Origin: RGIG529 sp050950425
GTDB taxonomy: Bacteria > Bacillota > Clostridia > Oscillospirales > Oscillospiraceae
Direction of reading: 5' to 3'
DNA length: 64,000 nt
NCBI GenBank assembly: GCA_050950425.1
Contig: JBMNHO010000001.1
Coordinates: 348,216-412,215 of the forward strand
Shown here: positions 49,837-58,041 of the stretch, piece by piece
Numbering within the stretch: the first letter of the stretch is position 1
Layout of the letters: the number at the start of each line of letters is the position of its first letter
Notes under the pieces: model-generated
Databases searched by the model: none
Told to the model about the DNA's origin: nothing
Seen by the model: the letters and a program-made list of their open reading frames with translations, nothing else
Position numbers and translations under genes: made by a program

Positions 49837-52800
49837 TTATAATGATTTCATCACATCCAGCAAGCGCTGATAACTGTCAACATCGTGATACTTTACATTC
49901 TCCGTGGAAATCTCGTTAAAGAGCTTCCTTGCGCAAGAGATTTTGGCTCTTTCAATGGGCCTCATGCTAAGGCTTTCCATTGTTCCTTTGGTTTCTGCAA
50001 TAAAGAAGATGTGCTTTACTGCACCCTCGTTAAATGCAATCGCCCAGTCGGGTGAGTAGTTGCCAACCGGAGTAGGAATATGAAATCCTCTCGGCAGCTT
50101 AGCATAAACACACACTTCATCGGCGTTATCCAAGTCCTCTGCGAACCGGCGTTCTACACTCTTTTCTGCGTAGCCGTCAGTAAATACATAATCTTGAATA
50201 TGCTTAGTCGCCTTAAATGCCTTATCGATGCTTGCCGAGGTTTTTTCTGCGGTGAAGATAGTGCTGTCATATTCGCCCTCAATTTGGTCGTAGGAGATAT
50301 GCTCGACAATCATCGTAGCTTTCTGCTCGTTAATTAGACGAACAACCTTGGTGCTAAATTCTTCAGGGTTCGCCTTGTACATGGCAAACTTCAACGGCGA
50401 TATACCCTTGATAATTTCAACCACGGTCTTACGGGTGAGAATAGTGCCCTCCGCAATCTTTCCAACAAGGTCATACTTGATATGGCTTACCTCACCCCGT
50501 TTGAGAGTGGTTGTACGGGTCTTCGCAGTCTTAAACGCCTCGCCACGCTCTAATGCGTTTGTGCTCATTTCATCGGTCTGTTCTCCCTTGGAGACGGTGT
50601 AGGTCAGCTCAGAGACGAACAGCTCCTTATCGATGTGTCGGATAGCCTTTTCAATCAACTCTGAGCTTTCAAAGGAAACGGCGTAGGCATACTTGTGATT
50701 GATACGCTTCCAAAGCTCTTGGAACTCTTGCTTATGGAAGTTCTTGTTAAGATCATTCTTTCAATCTTGGTCTGCTTGCCGTCATCAATCATACGAGCAA
50801 GAGCGGATTCATCAAAGATGGCCTGCACGAGAGTATGTACACCCTCTGCCATAGGAGCAAGGCTGCCGGGCATAGGAGCAAGCGTCCCCATTTCTAAATC
50901 CATGCGGTACTTATCCGTAACCTTTCTATCTATATCCACATAGCCATTCTGAATCAGATAGAACTCAATATTGCTTGCAGTCTTTTCATCAATGGCTGTA
51001 GCCTTGCCGTCCACCTTGACGAACTTGCCCTTGAAGTAATCGCTGGTAGCAGCGGTCGGACGGTCGTACAGCACCTTTTTGATGTCGGATTGCAAATCAG
51101 CAACGAAGCCCTTATAGCTTTCGCTTGCGATAACCGTCAGCTTGTTGATGTTATGGATGCTCTCACCGAGAACCTCCATATCCATTCTGTTGCCGGTTTG
51201 GTTGACACAAAGGCGGAGACCACGACCAACTTCCTGTCGTTTCTGCGTGGAGCTGTCGCTGTGCTTCAGCGTACAAATCTGGAATACATTTGGGTTATCC
51301 CAGCCTTCACGCAGAGCCGAGTGAGAGAAGATGAATCTTGTCGGCTCGCCAAAGGAGAGCAAACGCTCCTTGTTCTTCAAGATAAGGTCATATGCGGAAA
51401 TATCATCCGAGAACTCAGAGCCACGCTTGAGGGCAGAGTTCACGCTACGCCCGGTCTTCTTGTCGATACTAAAATAGCCCTTGTGGGTATCGGCGATTTC
51501 AATCTCTCGCAAATACTTCTGATACGGCGTGTCGAACATTGTCAGATATTCGTTGAGAATAGCGGTGTATTCTTCCTTAAAAATCTTTCCGTATTCGCCG
51601 AGCAGCTCGTTGCCGTCCTCGTCATACTGGCGGTACTTGGCAACCTCGTCAATGAAGAACAAAGACAGGGTTTTGATACCCATTTCAAACAGCTTTTCTT
51701 CTTTCTCAAAGTGAGATTGAATGGTCTCTCTGATTTGTATGCGGCGCATATCCTGTTCAACAATATCGCCGATAACCTCGCCTTGGTGGATAACGGTGCC
51801 GCCTGTGAATGTCACAGTACCACTAAGCGGCTCAATGTCGGAGATAACATAGCCGTTCTTATACTGCTCCATTTCGTTGGATTTGTAGTAGAGGTCATCG
51901 CCCACGGCAAAGGTAAAGAGCTTTCGTGCGTGACCTGCTTTTTGTGCGACCTCGATTTCCAGTTTTGCCATAGGCGGCTTGTTCGGGGACAGAATAATAT
52001 TTTCAAGATAGAGATATTTGTTCGTGCCGCTGAGGTTCTTAACCTCAAAGCCCTTGACCTCAATCTTCTTAACGAGCTTTTTGTTAAAGGCATCCAGAGC
52101 GTCCAGCACATACACAAGGTTGTGCTCCTTGGCATGAGTGGCAGAGTAGTTGAGGCTGAACAGAGGGTTAAAGTTTTTGAGTGCCTTTTGCGTAACCTCG
52201 CCGCCCATTTTCTGCGGCTCGTCAAGAATGATGATAGGTCTGTTCGCCTTTATAACATCAATCGGACGGCGAGAGCCGAACTCATCACGCTTGGAGTAAA
52301 TAATGCGGGCCTCCTTGCTTTTCCCGTCCTCTTTCAAGGAAGAGGCGAAAGCCTGGGTATTGATAATCATGACATTTATGCCGGAGCCGGAGGAGAAGTT
52401 GTCAAGCTCGTTAAGGTTAGAACTGTTGTAGATGAAGAAGCGAGCCTTCTTGTTGTACTGCTCCATAAAGTGGTCGGCAGTCATTTCAAAGGATTTTTTG
52501 ACACCCTCACGGATAGCAACGCTCGGCACAATGACAATGAACTTACTCCAGCCGTAACGCTTGTTCAGTTCAAACATGGTCTTGATATAGACATAGGTTT
52601 TACCCGTGCCGGTCTCCATCTCAATATCAAGAGAGCAGCGCCCGATGTCACCAATGAGCTTATCCGAGGTCTTGATATTGTTCTCGCTTTGTATGGCACG
52701 GATGTTTTCAAGCAACTGAGCGTCGGTCAGCTCGATAGCTTCATTCTTATAGCCGGTGTCACCCATAATATCATCGTCATCATCATTGAGCATGGCGAGC

Positions 52801-52940
52801 TGCATCTGCTGATTTGCCTGGGGCTTGCCCAAGTCACGGATATATGTAGTCCGATCGTAGTTCGGCTGCCCGTTAAACACACGGACAATCGCATCCACGG
52901 CTTCGGTTTGAAACTGTTGTATCTTAAAGTTAAATTTCAT
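49837..52940 (-). pseudogene. res: Type III restriction enzyme Res subunit, frameshifted
   Basis: The gene is read in two frames. The first (52940 to ~50750) gives the helicase: FQTEAVDAIVRVFNGQP at the start, Walker A MetGTGKT-type EMETGTGKTYVYIKT at ~108-120, IILDEPQKMGG near 235, and FSHSALREGWDNPNVFQICT, RQEVGRGLRL as motifs V-VI. The second (about 50750 to 49837) continues the family sequence (FHKQEFQELWKRINHKYAYA) and ends with a nuclease of PD-(D/E)xK type (YSPDWAIAF, FFIAETKG). A one-base loss around 50,740-50,760 separates them. Joined, the length is ~1,030 residues, normal for Res. As given, no full enzyme is made. Confidence 0.88.
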
Positions 52941-52945
52941 TTGCT

Positions 52946-53344
52946 TTATCCTCCAATCTCCTTCATTGCAACTTCAAGATTTTCTCCTGTCTGATATCCC
53001 TGCCGCTCATAATAGCAATGCAGAGAGTTATTGTAGAAAATCATCGAAGCGGTGCAGCCGGAGGTTGATTCAAGCTGCTTAATTAATGCTGTGCCCACCC
53101 CATTTTTGCGTGAGTTCGGCACTACATACATGAATTCGGGTATCAAGGTCTTGTTTGGAAGAACAAAGCCATAGATAAATCCTACAATATCTCCGTTGGC
53201 TTCGGCAACCAAGCACTTCTCGATGGAATTTTTCTCCTTCATCGACATAACCGTTGATATAATTTGAGGTTGCCATTCATCATCAGATATACTCATCAAT
53301 GCAAAACGGTCATGTCTATTATAACCTCGAATCTCTACGCCCAT
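52946..53344 (-). CDS. GNAT-family N-acetyltransferase
   Basis: This 132-residue protein has GNAT motifs: CLVAEANGDIVGFIYGFVLP, then FMYVVPNSRKNGVGTALIKQ (the R-x-x-G-x-G/A acetyl-CoA loop as RKNGVG) and SLHCYYERQGYQTGENLEV at the C terminus. It is placed between mod and res, one base after mod and 5 bases before res, so it belongs to the operon. AAGGTG precedes ATG 53344. Substrate unknown. Small acetyltransferases inside type III restriction operons are uncommon but are seen; it may act on protein or a toxin-like partner. Confidence 0.85.
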   Translation of the reverse strand: MGVEIRGYNRHDRFALMSISDDEWQPQIISTVMSMKEKNSIEKCLVAEANGDIVGFIYGFVLPNKTLIPEFMYVVPNSRKNGVGTALIKQLESTSGCTASMIFYNNSLHCYYERQGYQTGENLEVAMKEIGG

Positions 53345-53345
53345 C

Positions 53346-54857
53346 TCACAGCACCTTCCTAGTCGTCGAAGGGCTTATAGAAGCAAAAATTTGGTCGAAG
53401 TTTGTCAGCACCGAGTCGCTTGCCATACCGCTGTCACGGAACACGGCATAGTAGGGCTGTTGCTTTGCAATGGTTGTCACAACATCATCGGAGATGTTGT
53501 TGTCAAAGCAGGCATACAGGAAGCCGTCTGCAACATTGAACACCTTGCAGCCGTTGATAGTCGCTTCCTCAATCTTTGAGGAGAGGAGCACACCAAGGTC
53601 AAGCATGACTTGAAACAGCAAATCTTCAGGAGTTCTCTCCTCTTTGATGTTGCTGGCGTAGTTATCAAAAATGGACTGCTCAACCTCATCCGGCTTGTAG
53701 AACACTTCTTTCATGTTGGAAGTGTCGCATTTGAGAACACGGAAGCCTGTGTCAAGATTCTGTGCTGTCAAGCCGTTTTCTTCTTTGATTTTTGCTCCCG
53801 CACGGCGGATGCGCTCTTTGCCGATTTCGCAAATGTTTTTGTATCCTGCCTTGTAAGCCTCGCTTTTTTCGTAGGTTTCTTCGGGTATTTGCACCATGAT
53901 GTATTTGCGGTTGCCGCCGTCCTCGGCATTGAGCTGCATGACGGCATGGGCGGTGGTGGCAGAGCCGGAGAAGAAGTCGAGGATGATGGAATCTTTTTCT
54001 GTGTTAGCAAGTGTTAGCAAACGATACAATAATCGAACAGGTTTTGGGCCATCAAAAGCCCCAGCCTCAAGTAGTTTCGTTACCTCTTGTGCCCCTTCTT
54101 GGCTATGCCCAACATCTTTGAACATCATTATTGAAGTTGGAGCCATTCCATCAAATTTTAAATCTGACAAAAAGCGTTTGATGCGTGGTGTCCCATCTCC
54201 GTCAGGACCAAACCAAATTCTATTGTCTTGGAGTCTCTCTAAAAATGAATTTTTAGAGAGACTCCAACAGCGCCCTGTTGGAGGCTCTACCACTCGCCCC
54301 GAAGGCAGGGTGATAGGATAATCCGAGGCAGCGTTATATGTTTTAACTGAAATGTCACTTGACATCCAAGGGCCACGCGGGTCATTGTCTGGGTTCGAAT
54401 AACGAGAGTTGGCCTCTTCTGTTCTTGGCAATCGCCCGATTTGAAAACTGTTGATATTTTTTGCAATCATCAAAACATAGTCGTGACTATTCGAAATAAA
54501 CTTTGCATCATTTTTGGGTGAAAACGCTCTTTGCCAAATTAATTGTGCAACAAAATTACCCTCTCCAAAAACCTCACTACATAGCTTCTTTAAGTTTTCC
54601 TGTTCATTATCATCAATACTAATAAAAATAACCCCATCATCGGTCAGCAAATCCTTTGCCACTCTTAGCCGTGGATAAATCATATTAAGCCAATCAGTAT
54701 GAAAACGCCCGTTGCTGTCGAGGTTTTTCACAAGGCGGTTGCCCTCATCATCAAACTGCCCGCTGTGCTCCATATATTCATCGGCGCTTTGCGCAAAGTT
54801 ATCCTCATACACAAAATCGTTGCCCGTGTTATAGGGCGGGTCTATGTTCTTCCTCAT
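53346..54857 (-). pseudogene. mod: Type III modification subunit Mod, 5'-truncated
   Basis: About 500 residues of an adenine methyltransferase of Mod type. The frame starts directly at motif IV (DPPYNTGNDFVYEDNF), where the family normally has 80-120 more residues before it. The rest is normal: DGVIFISIDDNEQENLKKLC, a specificity region ~130-260, the SAM motif I as ILDFFSGSATTAHAVMQLNA, and FYKPDEVEQSIFDNY. Homology begins about 10 bases after the ATG, so the start codon likely comes from foreign sequence. Mod normally marks DNA for protection from Res, so loss of its N terminus together with the res frameshift suggests an inactive pair. Confidence 0.85.
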
Positions 54858-55306
54858 TTTGATACAATTTTTATAGGCTTAGAAATGGCTAAAAGGCATT
54901 GATTTCAAGGAGCTTCAGCAATTATTTTCCCATCAAGCACTTCAAAACTAAAGCGAATCCCCGCTCGCTTAAGATAATTATCGATTTAAAATTTGAATCC
55001 TTGCACCCCCTTCCGCAAGCCGGAAGGAGAATCGTCAAAAAGTATAGCAATCGTTAAAAGGTTTAAGAAATAAAAAAGCCAACAACCTATGCGAAACATA
55101 GAACGTGGGGCAAGCTTTATATTTTTTCACGCCATTAGTCGGAAACTAGAAATCTCTCAACTTACTTGATTTCCTTGTTTTTGCCCGTATCAGAAAAGAT
55201 AACAATGAAATTCACCCATCTTTGGAAATAATTCATATGTTTATACTCTCTTGGGAAACTGTTCAATGGCTTCTAGAATATAATTCGAATACCTGTAAAC
55301 TGGTGA
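54858..55306. other. AT-rich junction region without an intact gene
   Basis: No full gene is seen. On the minus strand 54,905-54,988 encodes a 27-codon C-terminal fragment (YLKRAGIRFSFEVLDGKIIA then EAP and TGA) with no start, probably a decayed gene end. A hairpin CCTTCC/GGAAGG lies near 55,009-55,027. At 55,081-55,144 is a degenerate copy of the 3' end of the phage amidase gene. The sequence looks like a recombination scar between defence island and erm block. Confidence 0.55.
55081..55144. repeat. Direct repeat A flanking the erm block
   Basis: It contains TGGGGCAAG, TTTA-like, and TTCACGCCAT...TCGGAA blocks in the same order and spacing as 56,418-56,479, which includes the stop region of the amidase gene. 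Differences are scattered single bases and 1-2 base gaps. Confidence 0.65.
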
Positions 55307-55335
55307 TTGCTATTTTTCGCCAGATATGATATAAT
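55307..55335 (+). promoter_or_regulatory. Sigma-A type promoter of the erm leader
   Basis: TTGCTA at 55307-55312 and TATAAT at 55330-55335 are separated by 17 bases. TG at 55327-55328 makes an extended -10. Transcription would start near 55,342, a few bases before the leader ribosome site GGAGGT. Confidence 0.8.
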
Positions 55336-55362
55336 TCACTGAAAAATTGGAGGTAAGATATA

Positions 55363-55392
55363 GTGTTATATTCCATGCGCATCAGAAAATAA
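55363..55392 (+). CDS. Erm leader peptide (stalling peptide), 9 codons
   Basis: GTG at 55363 lies 8 bases after GGAGGT and opens MLYSMRIRK, ended by TAA 55390-55392. Its SMRIRK core resembles the ErmD-type leader with the Arg-x-Arg motif that stalls macrolide-bound ribosomes. The leader stands between the promoter and the structured region in front of erm, as in other inducible erm genes. Function is inferred from this arrangement and motif, not shown. A GTG start would lower its expression. Confidence 0.75.
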   Translation: MLYSMRIRK

Positions 55393-55524
55393 CAGGCAAT
55401 AAAAGTCAGTTTCATTCATTTGAGTGGGCTAGGTTTCCTGTATCTTTTTTCGTTTAGCGCATAGAATAGTAACCTTCTGTAATCCTCCAGACTACGGATA
55501 GTTTACTATTTGTGTTATTCGTTA

Positions 55525-55597
55525 GGCAGGTCGGTTCCATTTTGTGACATGACCTGCATTTTTATTGCCTTTCATAGCAATCTAAAAATGCAGGAGG
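55525..55597 (+). promoter_or_regulatory. Attenuator with competing hairpins in front of erm
   Basis: GCAGGTC (55526-55532) pairs with GACCTGC (55551-55557), followed by ATTTTTATT, a terminator-like hairpin. Alternatively CCTGCATTTTT (55553-55563) pairs with AAAAATGCAGG (55584-55594), hiding part of the erm AGGAGG site (55592-55597). In addition AGGCAATAAAA right after the leader stop (55394-55404) can pair with TTTTATTGCCT (55560-55570). These exclude each other, as in induced translation or transcription attenuation. Confidence 0.75.
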
Positions 55598-55607
55598 ATA
55601 TAACACC

Positions 55608-56408
55608 ATGTCACGATCAAATCATGTATATAATCAGAATGATTTACATCATTCTCAAAATTTTATTACGAGTCAAAAAATATTACATCGCATTGTCCGT
55701 TTAAGTTCAATCACGAAAAATGATAATGTGATTGAAATCGGCACCGGAAAAGGTCATTTGAGCCGAGTGCTAAGTCAGTACTGTAAACAGCTCTACTCGA
55801 TTGAGTTGGATCAAAAATTGTATGATTACAGCAAACAGAAACTTGCCGATATCCCCAACCTGTCCCTCATCCACCGGGATTTCTTAACCTACCCATTGCC
55901 ATCCAGTGGCAGCTACAAAGTATTTGCTAATATTCCCTTTTCCATCACCACAAAGATCATTCGGAAGTTAACGGAAGCCAAAAATCCACCGACGGATATC
56001 TGGTTAGTTGTAGAAAAAGGAGCCGCTAAACGTTTCACAGGTCAACCCAAAGAAACATTACGCTCGATCTTGTTAAAATCTAACTGGAAAGCCAAAATTG
56101 TTTATTACTTTCGAAAGGAAGACTTTCATCCCAAGCCATCGGTTGATTCCGTTTTGCTTAGATTGACCCCAAAAGACTGTCCTGATGTGGATGCTAAAGA
56201 CTACGCTTCTTTTGCTTATTTTATTGAACACTCATTCCGGCATGGTTTGTTCAGCAAGCGAAGTCTGTTGACCAAAAAGCAAATTTCAACGGCCCTTCGC
56301 CTGGAGAAATTGCCACCCATTTCCCAAAGCGGAGAGGTATTATATATCCAATGGCTTTGTTTGTTTCGATGCTACCAAAAATTTAAATCCAGAAAGGGCA
56401 AGCGATAA
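55608..56408 (+). CDS. erm: Erm-family 23S rRNA (adenine-N6)-methyltransferase
   Basis: This 266-residue enzyme should methylate A2058 of 23S rRNA and block macrolides, lincosamides and streptogramin B. Motif X is SQNFITSQKIL, motif I EIGTGKGHLSRVL, then IELDQKLYDY, and motif IV is NIPFS. HPKPSVDSVLLRL and the short C-terminal helical domain with HSFRHGLFSKRSLL are also family features. It is not ErmB, whose sequence differs throughout; I do not assign a class number. AGGAGG precedes the ATG by 10 bases. Inducible expression is implied by the leader and attenuator. It is flanked by direct repeats, which suggests it arrived as a cassette. Confidence 0.92.
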   Translation: MSRSNHVYNQNDLHHSQNFITSQKILHRIVRLSSITKNDNVIEIGTGKGHLSRVLSQYCKQLYSIELDQKLYDYSKQKLADIPNLSLIHRDFLTYPLPSSGSYKVFANIPFSITTKIIRKLTEAKNPPTDIWLVVEKGAAKRFTGQPKETLRSILLKSNWKAKIVYYFRKEDFHPKPSVDSVLLRLTPKDCPDVDAKDYASFAYFIEHSFRHGLFSKRSLLTKKQISTALRLEKLPPISQSGEVLYIQWLCLFRCYQKFKSRKGKR

Positions 56409-56417
56409 AACGAATTC

Positions 56418-56479
56418 AAAAACCTAACGAAATAAACCTTGGGGCAAGATTTAAATTTTCTTCACGCCATCAATCGGAA
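56418..56479. repeat. Direct repeat B flanking the erm block
   Basis: This copy includes the stop codon and last codons of the amidase gene (minus strand) plus ~30 bases beyond, and is the likely original of the imperfect copy at 55,081-55,144. The two are in the same orientation, about 1.34 kb apart. Confidence 0.65.
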
Positions 56480-57557
56480 GCCATGACGCAATGCCGTCCG
56501 GCCAGCCGAGAAGGACTTTATCTTTTTCTATCTGCGATACCTTGTGTGTTCTTTCTTTCACCCATCCCGGCACGGTTTCTCCCGTCGCATAACGGGAAGC
56601 CGTCACTTTCACCATGTCTCCGACCTTTAGAGCAGAAGACACAGCTGCTTTCGGAATTTTGAGCTTTTGTCCGGCATGGATGATGTCGGAGGTCAGTCCG
56701 TTAAGCTTTTTGATTTCCGGATACCTTCTTCCATCACCTAAGAGCCTTGCCGCAATCCGCCAAAGGCTGTCACCACTAACTACGGTATAGGTGCTGTATT
56801 CAGCAACATACTTTTCCGGATAGACAGCATTCCCGCTCTCGTCAAATACGAAGTAGCCGCTGTTTTCATCCGCCTTTTTCTTGGCATTGGCAAGCACCTT
56901 GTAAGCTCCAATCTGGCTCTTCTTATCCTGCCAGGACTTTCGGACTCGATATAAACCGCCTTCAGGTTTAGGCGGTTTCGGAGTAACCGTACCTCCGCCC
57001 ATCAACCGTTTTACATCCTGACGGAAAGTGTCCATACTCTTTCCAAATTTTGAAAACCAGTGTCTCGGATCCCCGTGATTGGAAGCGATCCCTCTTTGAT
57101 GACCTTCGTAGTGGCCGATGATGACCCCGTCCGCCAGCGGATTTAGATGATAGAGCTCGCAAAGATAAGCACAAAGCTCCGTCGCTTCTTTGTAGACTTT
57201 TTCAAAATACGAGCGGTCGGTAAGTTCGTCCTCGCAGATTTCAAAGCTCGTATGCGTGTTGTTAGCCGCTCCTCCTGCATGCCAGCCCCTGTGATCCCAG
57301 GGAAGCGTCTGGTAAGTGGCAATCGTGCCGTCTTGCAACTTCCCGATAAAGCCATGCACACAGACCTGCCTATCCATCGGTTGATTCCAGTGATTGTTGT
57401 ACCTGTTCTTTCCGAGCTTTCCGTCATCCGGACCGACATAGCGCTTCAGATAAGGATTATTTGCTCCGGTCGAATGCACCATGATGCCTTTGACCTTAAT
57501 CTTCCTGCCTGCCTTGTAGCAGGCGTTTTCTGTAAAAATCAGTTTATTTAGATTCAC
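56451..57557 (-). CDS. N-acetylmuramoyl-L-alanine amidase with LysM (phage endolysin)
   Basis: This 368-residue endolysin has an N-terminal Amidase_2 domain (GIMVHSTGANNPYLKRYVGP, VCVHGFIGKLQDG, LPWDHRGWHAGG, VIIGHYEGHQRG, NHGDPRHWF) close to the prophage 1 enzyme. After a TPKPPKPEGG linker comes a SPOR-like segment (YRVRKSWQDKKSQIGAYKVL), then a LysM domain ~265-312 (YTVVSGDSLWRIAARLLGDG) and a C-terminal SH3-like part (VKVTASRYATGETVPGWVKE). GTG 57557 fits the GGAGG spacing and gives MNLNKLIFTENACYK, parallel to MNLCKLILTNNACYK of the other copy; an ATG at 57566 touches the ribosome site. Confidence 0.93.
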   Translation of the reverse strand: MNLNKLIFTENACYKAGRKIKVKGIMVHSTGANNPYLKRYVGPDDGKLGKNRYNNHWNQPMDRQVCVHGFIGKLQDGTIATYQTLPWDHRGWHAGGAANNTHTSFEICEDELTDRSYFEKVYKEATELCAYLCELYHLNPLADGVIIGHYEGHQRGIASNHGDPRHWFSKFGKSMDTFRQDVKRLMGGGTVTPKPPKPEGGLYRVRKSWQDKKSQIGAYKVLANAKKKADENSGYFVFDESGNAVYPEKYVAEYSTYTVVSGDSLWRIAARLLGDGRRYPEIKKLNGLTSDIIHAGQKLKIPKAAVSSALKVGDMVKVTASRYATGETVPGWVKERTHKVSQIEKDKVLLGWPDGIASWLPIDGVKKI

Positions 57558-57960
57558 TTTCCTCATCCTCCTTCGATAATGTTTCCAGCACGTTTTTCAG
57601 GGCTTTCGGAATGGGAAGACCCAAGTGAGCCGAATTTTCCAAGATGGAAATACCTTCATTTGAGAGATAGAAAAAGATGACGGCAGTCCTTATGGCGCTG
57701 CCTTCTTTCAAGATGGAGACATCAATAATGTTTCCGATGCCTACCAGCACAAAGATGAGCACCTTCTTGGCGATGCCCTTAAAGCCGACTTCGCTTGAGA
57801 GCTTTTTGTCGTTGATGGCACAAAGAACGCCTGTGATATAGTCAGCGACAACAAAGACGATGAGGGCATAGAGAAAGCCGTCAAGCCCTCCCAGATACCA
57901 GCCCAGGAAACCTCCTACAGCCGTGAATGCCGTCTGTACGACAGACCAGATTTGTTTCAT
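57544..57960 (-). CDS. Phage holin (toxin secretion/phage lysis family)
   Basis: This 138-residue membrane protein is homologous to the holin at 9,849-10,274 (shared AVGGFLGWxLGGLDGFLYAL, then TGVLCAIxDKKLSSE and RTAVIFFYLSNEG). It has three hydrophobic helices and a charged C terminus, and should form lesions in the membrane to release the amidase. AAGGAGGATTTTTAAC precedes ATG 57960. Its 3' end overlaps the amidase start by 14 bases, so the two lysis genes are coupled. Confidence 0.93.
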   Translation of the reverse strand: MKQIWSVVQTAFTAVGGFLGWYLGGLDGFLYALIVFVVADYITGVLCAINDKKLSSEVGFKGIAKKVLIFVLVGIGNIIDVSILKEGSAIRTAVIFFYLSNEGISILENSAHLGLPIPKALKNVLETLSKEDEESESK

Positions 57961-57981
57961 GTTAAAAATCCTCCTTCCAAA

Positions 57982-58008
57982 TAAAAAATGCCTGCACTTT
58001 GGCAGACA
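57982..58008 (-). terminator. Terminator between GH18 tail gene and lysis genes
   Basis: On the minus strand TGTCTGC and GCAGGCA pair over 7 bases around CAAAGT, followed by TTTTTTATT. It would separate the structural operon from the holin-amidase pair, whose ribosome site follows at once. Confidence 0.75.
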
Positions 58009-58041
58009 CTTCCTTGTACAAAATGATGTAATTGATGAAAG

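Larger units (their letters stand above)
14990..54857 (+). mobile_element. Tn1549-like integrative conjugative element with defence cargo (right end uncertain)
   Basis: Gene order parB, rep-like, PcfB, coupling protein, Maff2, TrbL/VirB6, PrgI, VirB4, NlpC/P60, DUF4315, DUF4366, topoisomerase III, polyvalent proteins, DUF3846, DUF3848/3849, MobC, CD1845-like and relaxase is that of Tn1549/CTn-type elements. The left edge is placed at the point where the third recombinase loses homology. The restriction and DUF262 genes after the relaxase occupy the usual cargo position. No integrase or excisionase follows them, and mod is cut at ~54,850, so the right end is either there, further out, or deleted. 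Confidence 0.7.

Noticed and set aside
51090..52994. 634-codon open frame on the + strand
   Set aside because: It is exactly opposite the res helicase gene, whose motifs are clear on the other strand; the antisense frame has no family signature and no proper ribosome site.
55608..56408. Assignment as erm(B)
   Set aside because: N terminus, motif IV context and C-terminal domain differ from ErmB; only the family-level call is supported.
55608..56408. KsgA/RsmA housekeeping rRNA dimethyltransferase
   Set aside because: The short C-terminal domain, leader peptide and attenuator fit Erm, and the location in mobile DNA does not fit a housekeeping gene.
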